DNA from: Xanthomonas sp. F10 | GTDB lineage: Bacteria > Pseudomonadota > Gammaproteobacteria > Xanthomonadales > Xanthomonadaceae | Assembly: GCF_014206815.1 (NCBI RefSeq) | Contig: NZ_JACHNP010000001.1 | Location: 248,001-312,000, forward strand | DNA: 64,000 bases | Direction of reading: 5' to 3' | In this document: one piece after another, positions 32,120-45,205 of the stretch | Position numbering within the stretch: the first letter of the stretch is position 1 | Layout of the letters: the number at the start of each line of letters is the position of its first letter | Program-made: the position numbers and the translations under genes | The notes under the pieces: generated by a model | What the model was told of the DNA's origin: nothing | Database searches by the model: none | The model's input: the letters and a program-made list of their open reading frames with translations, nothing else

Positions 32120-33201
32120 GCCGGCTGCCTCCGCGGCCGCGACAGCCGGCCATCGCGCAGGTACATCCACACCGACAACGCCAGCAGCGGCAGGGTCAGC
32201 CACCACAAGCCGAGCGCGCGCGGCAGCTTCTCGGTGCTCAGCCACTGGGTGCCGAGGAACATCAGATTGGTGCCGACCAGGTAGGCCAGGAACGCCAGCA
32301 TGATCCGGCCATAGCGCTGCTGTCGCGGCGAGCTGCGCGACAACGGCAGGGTCAGCAGGGCGAAGGCCAGCGCCAGCAGCGGCGGCGCCAGGCGCGCATG
32401 CAACTGCGCGTTGGCCTGCGGCCGCGGATCGCCGATCAGCTTGGCGGTGGGCAGCAGCTCCGGATCGTCGTCCTTGCGCGCGGCGTCACGGTCCGGCAGC
32501 GCCACGTCGTTGCTGACGAAGCGCATCATCCGGTAGTCCAGCCCGTCGCCGGCCAGCGGCCCCTCGACCCGGTAGCCGTCCTCCAGGCGCAGGTAGCGGT
32601 CGGCCTTGCCCTCGAAGAACATGGCGCCGCGCTGCGCGGTGACCACGTCCAGGCGGCCGTCCTTCTGCCGCTGCATGAACACCTTGCTGAGCTTGGTGCC
32701 GTCCCCGGACAGGGTGCTGATGTAGACGATGCCGCCATCGGACAACGGGGTGAAGCGCCCGGCCTCTAGCCCGGCCATCAGCAGGCTATGGTTGGCCTCG
32801 TCGATCAGCCGGTCGGAGGTGCGGTCGGCCCAGGGGCCCAGCCACAGCGAGCACATGCCGACCAGGGTCACCACCGGGATCACCAGCATCAGGATCGGCC
32901 GCAGCAGGCGCCGCGGGCCCACGCCGATGGCGGTGATCACCGCCATTTCCGAATCCCGGTACAGCCGCGCCAGCGCCAGCAGCAGGCCCAGCATCAGCGC
33001 CAGCGGCAGAATCAGCGGCAGGTACACCACGAACTGCAGGCCCAGTTGTGAAAACAACAACTTGGCCGGGATGCGGCCATCGGCGATGTTGCCCAGGATG
33101 TCCACCAGCACACCACCGACGCTGACCACCAGCAGCACGATCAGGGTGGCCGAGAAGCTCTGGACGAAATCGCGCAGCAGGTATCGATCGAGCTTCGGCA
33201 T
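32116..33201 (-). CDS. lptF: LPS export permease LptF
   Basis: The product is 361 residues, partner of LptG in LPS extraction. The N-terminus MPKLDRYLLRDFVQSF is typical of LptF. Helices are seen at ~15-35, 50-80 and 95-125. The periplasmic jellyroll (~135-250) contains GGIVYISTLSGDG and AMFFEGKADRYLRLEDG, and three helices follow at the C-terminus. The gene is divergent from pepA with a 107-nt shared promoter region, an arrangement also found in E. coli. Confidence 0.96.
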   Translation of the reverse strand: MPKLDRYLLRDFVQSFSATLIVLLVVSVGGVLVDILGNIADGRIPAKLLFSQLGLQFVVYLPLILPLALMLGLLLALARLYRDSEMAVITAIGVGPRRLLRPILMLVIPVVTLVGMCSLWLGPWADRTSDRLIDEANHSLLMAGLEAGRFTPLSDGGIVYISTLSGDGTKLSKVFMQRQKDGRLDVVTAQRGAMFFEGKADRYLRLEDGYRVEGPLAGDGLDYRMMRFVSNDVALPDRDAARKDDDPELLPTAKLIGDPRPQANAQLHARLAPPLLALAFALLTLPLSRSSPRQQRYGRIMLAFLAYLVGTNLMFLGTQWLSTEKLPRALGLWWLTLPLLALSVWMYLRDGRLSRPRRQPA

Positions 33202-33308
33202 GGGGGTGGGTTGATTTAAACTCTCGGATTCGTTCGCGGCGGACCCAGCCTATCCGACTGGGGGTAAAGAGTCCGCGATTGTACGGATTTGCCAACGGAA
33301 TCTGATCA

Positions 33309-34793
<1,485 letters not shown>

Positions 34794-34915
34794 TTGGGGA
34801 GTCGGGATTGGGGATTCGCGAAAGGCGCCTCCGCGTTTCTTTCCCGTGCCCCTTGCTCGCGCAGGCGACCGTGATCCGCGGTTGCCAATCCCCAATCCCG
34901 AATAACGAATCCCAA
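34794..34915. repeat. Family B palindromic element in the pepA-holC gap
   Basis: The left arm is GGGGAGTCGGGATTGGGGATT and the right arm CCAATCCCCAATCCCG plus a degenerate AATCCC unit. About 65 bp lie between the arms. The element takes up practically the whole gap. In the operon transcript it would fold as a long hairpin. Confidence 0.82.
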
Positions 34916-34920
34916 CCCTG

Positions 34921-35343
34921 ATGCGCGCCGACTTCTATCTGATCGCCAAGCCGCGGTTCCTCAACGAACCGCTGCGGCTGGTGTGCGAGCTGGCGCGCAA
35001 GGCCAACGACGCCAACCTGTGGACGCTGGTGCTGGCGCGCGACATGGCCCAGGCCGAGGAACTGGACGAGTTGCTGTGGGCGTTCGATGCCAACGCCTAC
35101 ATCCCGCACCAGATCGCCGACGCCGATGCCGACGAGGAAGAGGCGCAGGTGCTGATCGTGCCGCCGGGCGTCGACGCGCCGGAGCGCCCGCTGGTGATCA
35201 ACCTGCGCGATGCGCCCTACCTCGGTGCCTGCGAGCGCGTCCTGGAAGTGGTCCCGGCCGACCCATCCGCGCGCGAACCGCTGCGCGAGCGCTGGAAGCA
35301 GTACAAGGCGCAGGGCTACGCGGTCACCAAGCACGATATGTGA
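34921..35343 (+). CDS. holC: DNA polymerase III chi subunit HolC
   Basis: The product is 140 residues. Chi binds psi (HolD) and the C-terminal tail of SSB, linking the clamp loader to the lagging strand. Family features are ADFYLI, CELARKANDANLWTLVLARD (the region around the SSB contact), LLWAFDANAYIPHQI and PLVINLRD. The position between pepA and valS is the same as in E. coli. A candidate partner psi is encoded at 40905-41396. Confidence 0.95.
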   Translation: MRADFYLIAKPRFLNEPLRLVCELARKANDANLWTLVLARDMAQAEELDELLWAFDANAYIPHQIADADADEEEAQVLIVPPGVDAPERPLVINLRDAPYLGACERVLEVVPADPSAREPLRERWKQYKAQGYAVTKHDM

Positions 35344-35348
35344 GGGGC

Positions 35349-35451
35349 CGGGATTCGGGATTGGGGATTGGGGATTCGGATGAATTCCTGCCCCGCTCCC
35401 TCATCGGCACCGCACGGCAAGACATCCCGAATCACCAATCCCCAATCCCGG
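35349..35451. repeat. Family B palindromic element in the holC-valS gap
   Basis: The left arm has GGGATT/GGGGATT units from 35349 and the right arm ATCCCGAATCACCAATCCCC from about 35426. Roughly 45 bp lie between them. It ends seven nt before the valS start codon, so it may occupy the place of the ribosome-binding site. Confidence 0.85.
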
Positions 35452-35458
35452 CTTTTCC

Positions 35459-38470
<3,012 letters not shown>

Positions 38471-38490
38471 GAGCAGCGCGACTACGCGAC

Positions 38491-38560
38491 CGTAGGAGCG
38501 GCTTCAGCCGCGACCTGGTTTTCATGGGAACGCCCGGTCGCGGCTGAAGCCGCTCCTACG
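38491..38560. repeat. Family C REP-like inverted pair between valS and pel
   Basis: Two perfect 25-bp arms, CGTAGGAGCGGCTTCAGCCG + CGACC and its exact reverse complement, are separated by 20 bp. The pair sits between convergent valS and pectate lyase genes and would work as a two-way transcription stop. A single copy is at 19113. Confidence 0.9.
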
Positions 38561-38628
38561 ACGCGCTGCCGAAATTGCCGCACCACCACACCGCCGCCCG
38601 GTCTTCCAGGCGGCGGCGCTGCGATCCC

Positions 38629-39783
38629 TCAGAGTTTGCCGGCGCCGGCCTTGGCCTTGACGTCGGCGGCCACCTTGTTCGCCGGCAGCAGCGAGTAGGT
38701 GTACGGCGGGGTCCAGCCGATGCTGTTGTTCCAGGAGCAGGTCAGCGCCTTGCCGTTGAGCAGCGAGCCGAAATCGCGGTAGACGCTGCCGCCGTAGTCG
38801 GCCGCGATCTTGTCGCAGCTGCTCACGCCGCCGATGTCGAAGACGTTGTTCTCGGAGAAGATCTTCGACTCCTTGCCGACGCCGTGCGCGTAGGAGAACG
38901 GATACACCGCGTGGCTGGTGCTGCCCACGTGGTAGTTGTTGTACAGGTGCACCTGGCCGAAGCGCACCCGCGGCGCGCGCGCGGAGATGTTCTCGAACAG
39001 GGTGTTGTGGATGGTCACCTTGAGCTTGCCGCTGTCGGTGCTGGAGGCGCTGTCGCTGGAGCCGATCAGGTTGTTCTTCTCGTGCGACTTGAACGCCGAG
39101 TAGGACACGGTGACGTAGTTGGCGCCCTTCTTGATGTCCAGCGCGCCGTCGTGGTGCTGCTTGGGCCGGCCGTTGGCGGTGCCGTTCTGGTCGTCGGTGC
39201 GGCGGCCGTCGGTGAAGGTCACATGGTCCACCCACACGTTGCTGGCGCCCTCGATGGTCATGCCGTCGTACTCGGAATTCCAGTTGCCGGCGCTGCCGTC
39301 GTCCGGATCCCACACCGGCTGCGGATCCCACGGATTCTCGATGGTCAGGTTGCGCACGATCACGTCGTTGGCCTTGACGTAGAAGTAGCCCTCGCGGATC
39401 TCTGCATTGCTGCCCACGCCGATCAGCGTGGTCTTGGTCGGGATGTCCAGGCGTGCGCGGCTCTTCATGTCCGCGGTGGTGCTGTACGGCGTGCCTTCGC
39501 TGATGTCGATGATGCCGTTGACCTTGATGATGCGGCCATTGCTGCCGGCGCTGGCCTTCAGCGCGGCCTTCAGTTGCGCCGCCGTGCTGACGCTGTAGAC
39601 GTCGGCCGCGGCGGCCTTGGAACCGCCCTTGGTGCCGCCGTTCTGCGTGGCCCAGCCGGTGCTGGCGACCTCCAGGCTGGCGTCGGCCTGGGCGGCGCCG
39701 GCGATGCCGGCCAGGCACAGGGCCAGGCCGAACGTGAGCAGCGGCGAGCGCGGCGATGGAGCGATGCGGGACTGCGTGGTCAT
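38629..39783 (-). CDS. Secreted pectate lyase, polysaccharide lyase family 1
   Basis: The product is 384 residues. It cleaves polygalacturonate by beta-elimination and needs calcium. The signal peptide ends near AGAAQADA. The right-handed beta-helix core shows family 1 marks: [13 protein letters not shown] (vWiDH motif), [20 protein letters not shown], and [16 protein letters not shown] with the likely catalytic Arg. The start is the ATG at 39783 with a GAGG ribosome-binding site; upstream in-frame ATGs would bury the signal peptide. In Xanthomonas such enzymes leave by the Xps system and macerate plant cell walls. It is not clearly linked to its neighbours. Confidence 0.95.
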   Translation of the reverse strand: MTTQSRIAPSPRSPLLTFGLALCLAGIAGAAQADASLEVASTGWATQNGGTKGGSKAAAADVYSVSTAAQLKAALKASAGSNGRIIKVNGIIDISEGTPYSTTADMKSRARLDIPTKTTLIGVGSNAEIREGYFYVKANDVIVRNLTIENPWDPQPVWDPDDGSAGNWNSEYDGMTIEGASNVWVDHVTFTDGRRTDDQNGTANGRPKQHHDGALDIKKGANYVTVSYSAFKSHEKNNLIGSSDSASSTDSGKLKVTIHNTLFENISARAPRVRFGQVHLYNNYHVGSTSHAVYPFSYAHGVGKESKIFSENNVFDIGGVSSCDKIAADYGGSVYRDFGSLLNGKALTCSWNNSIGWTPPYTYSLLPANKVAADVKAKAGAGKL

Positions 39784-40419
39784 CCTGGAAACCTCGTGAG
39801 CATGCGTGGTTTGGACGCAGGCGCGCGCGCTCCGCCACAGCGGCATGCACGGCGACGCCTGCGCGATCGCTGTCTCCTCGGACAACTGCGGGTCATGCCT
39901 TCGTGAGAGGCAGGCGCCGAAGAGGCGCGCACTGTAGGGAGCGCGTAGCGCGTGTAAAGAGACGATGGAGAAACGCACGATCCAACCGCACGATATGTGA
40001 GCCGCATCGAACGAATCGCCCGCGCGCGACAGTGCGTCGCGACGCCATCGCTGCGGGACAACAACGTTGTCTCACCGACAGCAGGCGACATTCCGCGGCT
40101 CGCCTGCAACCACGCAAAAACACCGGAAAAAACCGCCAAGGTAATTGGGCGCACGCCGGGCCTTGCCCAGCGACGCGCGGCACGCATGCGCGATCACCGC
40201 AGCGAACGCGCTGCCGGCCGGCACCACCGCCGACCGCCTGCAGCGGGATCGCTCAGATCATGGGGTGTGGCACGCGGCGCAGTGCCGTTGCGCCGCCCGG
40301 GCACAGGCCAGCGCCATCCACCATCCCCTCATCGGCCGCGTGCGCCGACGCTGTCCGCACACAAGCGACAGCAGCGCACGAATGGACCGCACGTCGCCCG
40401 CGGCGGACGCGCAGGGATC
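39784..40419. other. Non-coding stretch upstream of the pectate lyase gene
   Basis: These ~640 nt hold no supportable gene. The pectate lyase promoter should lie in the right-hand neighbourhood of 39784-40000, where sequence is less G+C-rich. I cannot pick out a confident promoter, PIP box or known operator. The 3' side is the area beyond the rimI stop; no T-rich terminator is seen. Confidence 0.5.
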
Positions 40420-40908
40420 TCAGGACATGCCGTCGAAGAACAGCTCGATCGCCATCACCAGCGCGTCCTCGCGGCCGTTCGCGGCCGGGTAGTAGCGCGG
40501 GCGCCGGCCGATCTCGTTGAAGCCTTCGCTGTGGTACAGGGCGATCGCGTTGGGATTGGACGGGCGCACTTCCAGGAACACCCGGCGCGCGCCGAGGTCG
40601 ACGCCGTACTTGATCAGCGCGCGCAGCAGCAGCCGGCCGTAGCCGCGCGACTGCCGCTCCGGCGCCACGCAGACGTTGAGGATGTGCGCCTCGTCGGCGG
40701 CGACGCTGATCACCCCGTAGCCGACGATCGTGCCCTCCTCCACCAGCACCCAGCCCGGATAGCCGGCCTGCAGGCAGTCGCGGAAGATGCCGCGGGTCCA
40801 GGGGAACGGATAGGCGCGGCGCTCGATCTCCATCACCGCATCCAGATCGGCCTCGCGCAAGGCACGCAGCGTGGCCGTCGGCGCCGATGCCGAGCCGAGC
40901 GCGCTCAT
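40420..40908 (-). CDS. rimI: Ribosomal protein S18 N-acetyltransferase RimI
   Basis: The product is a 162-residue GNAT-family acetyltransferase that modifies the N-terminus of ribosomal protein S18. Motifs: ERRAYPFPWTRGIFRDCL at the N-terminal acceptor site (the family's YPxPWT), NVCVAPERQSRGYGRLLL as the acetyl-CoA binding Q/RxxGxG/A loop, and EVRPSNPNAIALYHSEGF. The start overlaps the stop of the upstream psi-like gene (ATGA). A holD-rimI pair also exists in E. coli. Confidence 0.95.
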   Translation of the reverse strand: MSALGSASAPTATLRALREADLDAVMEIERRAYPFPWTRGIFRDCLQAGYPGWVLVEEGTIVGYGVISVAADEAHILNVCVAPERQSRGYGRLLLRALIKYGVDLGARRVFLEVRPSNPNAIALYHSEGFNEIGRRPRYYPAANGREDALVMAIELFFDGMS

Positions 40909-41396
40909 CGCGGCACCCGCTTGCGCAGCGCGCGCAGCTGCGGCCACAGCGCGCGCTTGGCCGCGGCATTGCCGCGCAGTTCGTCCAGCGGCCAGGTCGC
41001 CATCAGCGCTTGCGTGGCCGGATCGTTGGGATTGAGGCCGGAGGCCCGCAGCAGGGCGATCTGCAGGCGGTCGGGCAGGCGCAGCCCGACCCGGCGCGCC
41101 CCTGCCGCGGGCGCCGCTCTCACCGCGTCCGGCTGCACCGTCGGTGCCGGCGGCGCGGAGGCGCGACGTCGCTCCGGCGCCTCGGTGGCCGGCGCGTCGG
41201 CGTAGCCTCCCCGCGGCGGCGCCGATCCCGCTGCCGACCGCTGCACCGGCGCCGCCGGCTCGATCGCCGGCGACGGGGCGGGCTCGGGCTCGACCACGGC
41301 CGCGGCGTCCACGTAGACGGTGTGGCCGAGCGCCTGCAGCCAGCCGACCTGCTCGGCCGACCACAACGGCGCATGTCCGGACGCGTGCTCGCTCAT
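40905..41396 (-). CDS. holD: DNA polymerase III psi (HolD)-like protein
   Basis: The product is 163 residues. I base the call on two regions and on context. The C-terminal LDELRGNAAAKRALWPQL resembles the end of E. coli HolD (LTDLRANPTARAALWQQI, from memory). The N-terminal LWSAEQVGWLQALGHTVYV resembles the chi-binding N-terminus (DWQLQQLGITQWSL). Between them lies an Ala/Pro-rich low-complexity linker of ~70 residues. It directly precedes rimI, as holD does in E. coli. Psi joins chi (holC at 34921) to the clamp loader. If wrong, it is an uncharacterised protein. ATGA overlaps link it to pssA upstream and rimI downstream. Confidence 0.72.
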   Translation of the reverse strand: MSEHASGHAPLWSAEQVGWLQALGHTVYVDAAAVVEPEPAPSPAIEPAAPVQRSAAGSAPPRGGYADAPATEAPERRRASAPPAPTVQPDAVRAAPAAGARRVGLRLPDRLQIALLRASGLNPNDPATQALMATWPLDELRGNAAAKRALWPQLRALRKRVPR

Positions 41397-42169
41397 GCCG
41401 CGTCCGGCACCCTGCGCCAGCGCCGCCACAGCCACAGGCACGGCCCGGACAGCGCGTACAGCACGCCGATCGCCAGCAGCGCCCGCGCCAGGTCGATGAC
41501 CAGCACCGCCAGCACGATCGGCGCCAGCACCAGCATCAGGAACGGCACCCGGTCGGTGCGCGGGCCCTTCTCGCCGCTGCCCTTGAAGCTCCAGAAACGG
41601 ATGCGGCTGACCATCAGCAGCGCCGCGGTCACGGTCAGGCCCAGGGCCACATAGCGCAGCTGTTCGCCGTCCCAGCCCAGCGAGCCGTCGGCGAAGGACC
41701 ACACGAAGGCCATCATCAGGCCCGCCGCGGCCGGGCTGGCGAGGCCCACGAACCAGCGCTTGTCGACCGTGCCGACCTGGGTATTGAAGCGGGCCAGCCG
41801 CAGCGCGGCGCAGGCCGCGTACAGGAACGCCGCCGACCAGCCGACCCGGCCCAGCATGCTGCCGTCGAACTTCAGCGCCGACAGCGACCAGTGGTACATC
41901 ACCAGCGCCGGCGCCATGCCGAAGCTGACCAGGTCGGCCAGCGAGTCGTACTGCACGCCGAATTCGCTGCTGGTGCCGGTCAGCCGCGCCACGCGCCCGT
42001 CCAGCCCGTCCATCACCGCGGCCACGAACACCGCCACGCTGGCGTGCACGAACTGGCCGTTGGCGGCGGCGATGATGGCGTAGAAACCGGAGAACAGGCC
42101 GGCGGTGGTGAACAGGTTCGGCAGCAGGTAGATGGTGCGCGAACGGGGGGGCGGTCGGGATGGGTCCAT
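41393..42169 (-). CDS. pssA: CDP-diacylglycerol-serine O-phosphatidyltransferase PssA
   Basis: The product is a 258-residue integral membrane enzyme making phosphatidylserine, precursor of phosphatidylethanolamine. The CDP-alcohol phosphotransferase motif is complete: DGRVAR, then G and two Asp spaced as in DG-x2-AR-x8-G-x3-D-x3-D (DGRVARLTGTSSEF, GVQYDSLAD). Several hydrophobic helices follow. The length fits the Bacillus-type PssA rather than the 451-residue E. coli enzyme. It is first in a pssA-holD-rimI run of ATGA-overlapping genes. Confidence 0.93.
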   Translation of the reverse strand: MDPSRPPPRSRTIYLLPNLFTTAGLFSGFYAIIAAANGQFVHASVAVFVAAVMDGLDGRVARLTGTSSEFGVQYDSLADLVSFGMAPALVMYHWSLSALKFDGSMLGRVGWSAAFLYAACAALRLARFNTQVGTVDKRWFVGLASPAAAGLMMAFVWSFADGSLGWDGEQLRYVALGLTVTAALLMVSRIRFWSFKGSGEKGPRTDRVPFLMLVLAPIVLAVLVIDLARALLAIGVLYALSGPCLWLWRRWRRVPDAA

Positions 42170-42246
42170 CCCGTCAGTCTAATCGACTTGCCAGGCCCGT
42201 CGGCGGGTGCTGCAATCGGCGCTCCCGCCGCGCCCTGGAGACCGAG

Positions 42247-42639
42247 ATGCGCGTCCTGCCCCGGCTTTGCTGCCTGCCCCTGCTCGCCGTCAGCGGCCTG
42301 CTCGGCGCCACCACCCTGTACCAATGGAAGGACGCGCAGGGCGTCACCCACTATGCCGAGACCCCGCCCGCCGGCGGCAAATACCAGGTCCGCAAGGTCG
42401 ACACCCGCGGCGACGCCCCGGCCGAGACGCCCGCGGCGGCCCCGGCCGAGAACGGCCAGTGCCTGACCGCGCGCAAGAACCTGGACATCCTCAACAAGCC
42501 CGGCAAGATCACCACCGACAGCGATGGCGACGGCAAGCCGGACGGGGAACTGGACGAATCCCAGCGCGCCTCGCAGAAGGCCCTGGCCGAGGCCGCGATC
42601 AAGGCCTACTGCACCCCGGCGGCCGCACCCGCCAAGTAA
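42247..42639 (+). CDS. Periplasmic DUF4124-domain protein
   Basis: The product is 130 residues. A signal peptide (MRVLPRLCCLPLLAVSGLLG) is followed at once by the DUF4124 core TTLYQWKDAQGVTHYAETPP, then an Ala/Pro linker and an acidic stretch (TDSDGDGKPDGELDE) that could bind calcium. Function of the family is unknown. It stands alone between pssA and proS. The start is set by the signal peptide. Confidence 0.85.
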   Translation: MRVLPRLCCLPLLAVSGLLGATTLYQWKDAQGVTHYAETPPAGGKYQVRKVDTRGDAPAETPAAAPAENGQCLTARKNLDILNKPGKITTDSDGDGKPDGELDESQRASQKALAEAAIKAYCTPAAAPAK

Positions 42640-42739
42640 CCCGAACGCACCCCGAACACGCCGGGCCGGCCGCGGGCGATGCCCGCAGCGCCGGCAATGA
42701 CTGGCAAAATGGGCAACCCGCCGTCTGCGAAGCCCCTCG

Positions 42740-44434
42740 ATGCGCCTTTCCCAGTTCCACCTGCACACCACCAAGGAAACCCCGGCCGACGCCGAACTGG
42801 TCAGCCACCAGCTGATGCTGCGCGCGGGCATGATCCGCAAGCTCGCCTCCGGCCTGTACACCTGGTCGCCGCTGGGCCTGCGCGTGCTGCGCAAGGTGGA
42901 AACGGTGGTGCGCGAGGAAATGAACCGCGCCGGCGCGGTGGAAGTGCTGTTCCCGACCATCCAGCCGCGCGAGCTGTGGGACGCCACCGGGCGCTGGAGC
43001 AAGTTCGGCGGGCTGATGCTGCGCATGCAGGACCGCAAGGAACAGGACTACTGCTACAGCCCGACCGCCGAAGAGGCCGCCGCCGATTTCGCGCGGCAGG
43101 AGCTGAGCAGCTACAAGCAGCTGCCGGTCAACTTCTACCAGATCCAGACCAAGTTCCGCGACGAGATCCGCCCGCGCTTCGGGGTGATGCGTGCGCGCGA
43201 GTTCCTGATGAAGGACGCCTACTCGTTCCACCTCAGCGACGAGGACCTGGCGCGCGAATACGAGAACATGAAGGCGGCCTACACCCGCATCTTCACCCGC
43301 CTGGGGCTGCAGTTCCGCGCGGTGCAGGCCGATTCCGGCGACATCGGCGGCGACGCCTCGCAGGAATTCCACGTGCTGGCCGCCTCCGGCGAGGATTCGC
43401 TGGCGTTCTCCACCGGCTCGGACTACGCGGCCAACGTCGAGGCCGCGATCGCCGCGGCGCCGGCGCCGCGCGCGGCGGCGGGCGAGGCACTGCGCAAGGT
43501 CGCCACGCCCACCCAGAAGACCTGCGAGGCGGTGGCCGAGTTGCTCGGCATCCCGCTGCAGCGCACGGTCAAGTCGGTGGCGGTGATGGCCGGCGAGACC
43601 TTCGTGCTGGCGCTGGTGCGCGGCGATCACACGGTCAACGAGATCAAGCTGGGCAAGGTCGCCGGCCTGGCCGGTTACCGCATGGCCAACGAGGCCGAGA
43701 TCCGCGAGCACCTGGGCAGCGAACCGGGCTTCCTCGGCCCGCTGGGCCCGCGCCAGCCGATCCGCGTGGTCGCCGACCGCGACGTGGCGGCGCTGGCCGA
43801 CTTCGTGGTCGGCGCCAACGAACCCGGCTTCCACCTGGCCGGGGTCAACTGGGGCCGCGACCTGCCGGAACCGGACGCCGTCGCCGACCTGCGCAACGTG
43901 GTCGAGGGCGAACGCGCCCACGACGGCGGCGAGATCCGCCTGGCCCGCGGCATCGAGGTCGGCCATGTGTTCCAGCTCGGCCGCCAGTATGCGCAGGCAC
44001 TGGATGCGACCGTGGTGGACGAGAACGGCAAGACCGTGACGCTGGCGATGGGCTGCTACGGCATCGGCATTTCCCGCATCGTCGCCGCGGCGATCGAACA
44101 GAACCACGACGACGCCGGCATTCGCTGGCCGCAGCCGATGGCGCCGTGGACGGTGGCGGTGTGCGTGATCAATCCCAAGCGCGACCCGGCGGTGGACGCC
44201 GCCGGCGAGGCGTTGCTGGCGGAACTGCAGCAGGCCGGGCTGGATGCGGTGCTGGACGACCGCGGCCTGCGCCCCGGGGCGATGTTCGCCGATATAGAAC
44301 TGATCGGCGTTCCGCACCGGGTGGTGGTTTCGGAACGGGGGTTGGCCGCCGGCACCTTCGAATATCGCGCGCGCAGCGGCGGCGATGCCGAACACCTGGA
44401 TCGCGCCACCTTGCTGGCCCGATTGCAGGCATGA
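42740..44434 (+). CDS. proS: Prolyl-tRNA synthetase ProS
   Basis: The product is a 564-residue class II enzyme of the bacterial type with an INS editing domain (~225-385) between motifs 2 and 3. Motif 1 lies around [12 protein letters not shown]; motif 2 around [19 protein letters not shown]; motif 3 is in [17 protein letters not shown]. The C-terminal anticodon-binding domain begins at [12 protein letters not shown] clear intrinsic terminator follows. Confidence 0.97.
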   Translation: MRLSQFHLHTTKETPADAELVSHQLMLRAGMIRKLASGLYTWSPLGLRVLRKVETVVREEMNRAGAVEVLFPTIQPRELWDATGRWSKFGGLMLRMQDRKEQDYCYSPTAEEAAADFARQELSSYKQLPVNFYQIQTKFRDEIRPRFGVMRAREFLMKDAYSFHLSDEDLAREYENMKAAYTRIFTRLGLQFRAVQADSGDIGGDASQEFHVLAASGEDSLAFSTGSDYAANVEAAIAAAPAPRAAAGEALRKVATPTQKTCEAVAELLGIPLQRTVKSVAVMAGETFVLALVRGDHTVNEIKLGKVAGLAGYRMANEAEIREHLGSEPGFLGPLGPRQPIRVVADRDVAALADFVVGANEPGFHLAGVNWGRDLPEPDAVADLRNVVEGERAHDGGEIRLARGIEVGHVFQLGRQYAQALDATVVDENGKTVTLAMGCYGIGISRIVAAAIEQNHDDAGIRWPQPMAPWTVAVCVINPKRDPAVDAAGEALLAELQQAGLDAVLDDRGLRPGAMFADIELIGVPHRVVVSERGLAAGTFEYRARSGGDAEHLDRATLLARLQA

Positions 44435-44436
44435 CG

Positions 44437-44466
44437 AAAGGGCCGGGGGATATCCCGGCCCTTTTT
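44437..44466 (+). terminator. Intrinsic terminator after proS
   Basis: An 11-bp stem (AAAGGGCCGGG with CCCGGCCCTTT) and a 6-nt loop are followed by a T-rich run, starting two nt past the proS stop codon. Confidence 0.93.
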
Positions 44467-44682
44467 CTTTACGCCGCCATCACGCCGCATGGGCGACACC
44501 GACAGGGTATCGCCGCAATTGAATACGTCCGGCATGAATCCATAAGGACATATTCCAGGGGATTGCGTTCGCAGATACCCGGACGCGAATAAGCCGGATA
44601 TTTGTCAAGCCGATTCGGCATCATTATGATTCTGCGCTGCCAGGGAATGGCGAAAGGCCACCACCCATTTTCCGGAGTAAAG

Positions 44683-45144
44683 ATGACCATCGATCTCAGC
44701 GGCCTGTCGGCCAAGCAATTGGGCGCCCTCATCAAGACCGCCAAGAAGCAGCAGTCCATCGTCGCCAAGCGCACTCCCATCGCCAAGGTCCGCACCCAGT
44801 TGACCCGTCTGGCCAAGAGCCACGGCTACAGCATCGAGGAAGTCTTCGGCGGCGCTCCCGCCGCACGCGGCCGCAAGGCCGGCAAGCCGGGCCCGAAGCC
44901 GGGCCGCAAACTGGGCAAGGTGCCGCCGAAATACCGCAATCCCGCCAATGCCGCCGAAACCTGGACCGGCCGTGGCAAGCAGCCGCGCTGGCTGGCCGAT
45001 CTGGTCGCCAAGGGCAAGAAGGTCGAGGATTTCCTGATCGCCGGCGGCGCTGCCAAGTCCGCCGCACCGGCCAAGAAAACCGCCAGGAAGGCGGTCAAGC
45101 GCGTCGCCAAGAAGGCCAGCAAGAGCGCCGCGCCGAAGGCCTGA
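44683..45144 (+). CDS. H-NS-family nucleoid protein with histone H1-like tail
   Basis: The product is 153 residues. The N-terminal helix region is MTIDLSGLSAKQLGALIKTA. The C-terminal DNA-binding part, KYRNPANAAETWTGRGKQPR, is the H-NS/BpH3/Xrv type with the GRGKQPRWL contact loop. A Lys/Ala-rich tail (AKKTARKAVKRVAKKASKSA) looks like histone H1-like or AlgP-type tails. Such proteins silence A+T-rich foreign genes; in Xanthomonas relatives (Xrv proteins) affect virulence genes. The ATG is chosen for its GGAGTAA ribosome-binding site. An intrinsic terminator follows. Confidence 0.92.
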   Translation: MTIDLSGLSAKQLGALIKTAKKQQSIVAKRTPIAKVRTQLTRLAKSHGYSIEEVFGGAPAARGRKAGKPGPKPGRKLGKVPPKYRNPANAAETWTGRGKQPRWLADLVAKGKKVEDFLIAGGAAKSAAPAKKTARKAVKRVAKKASKSAAPKA

Positions 45145-45166
45145 TCCGGTAACGGGAATACCAACG

Positions 45167-45195
45167 AAAAACGCCGGCGCCTGCCGGCGTTTTTT
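45167..45195. terminator. Bidirectional intrinsic terminator
   Basis: The hairpin AAAAACGCCGGC / GCCGGCGTTTTT with a 4-nt loop has A-run and T-run on opposite sides. It serves the H-NS-like gene and the convergent exporter gene. Confidence 0.93.
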
Positions 45196-45205
45196 ATTAC
45201 CGGAT

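Noticed and set aside
38629-39978. Longer form of the pectate lyase starting at 39978
   Set aside because: It would put 65 extra residues before a clear signal peptide; the ATG at 39783 has a ribosome-binding site.
39756-40520. Plus-strand frames in the gap upstream of the pectate lyase gene
   Set aside because: They extend antisense into rimI and show no recognisable domain or start signal.
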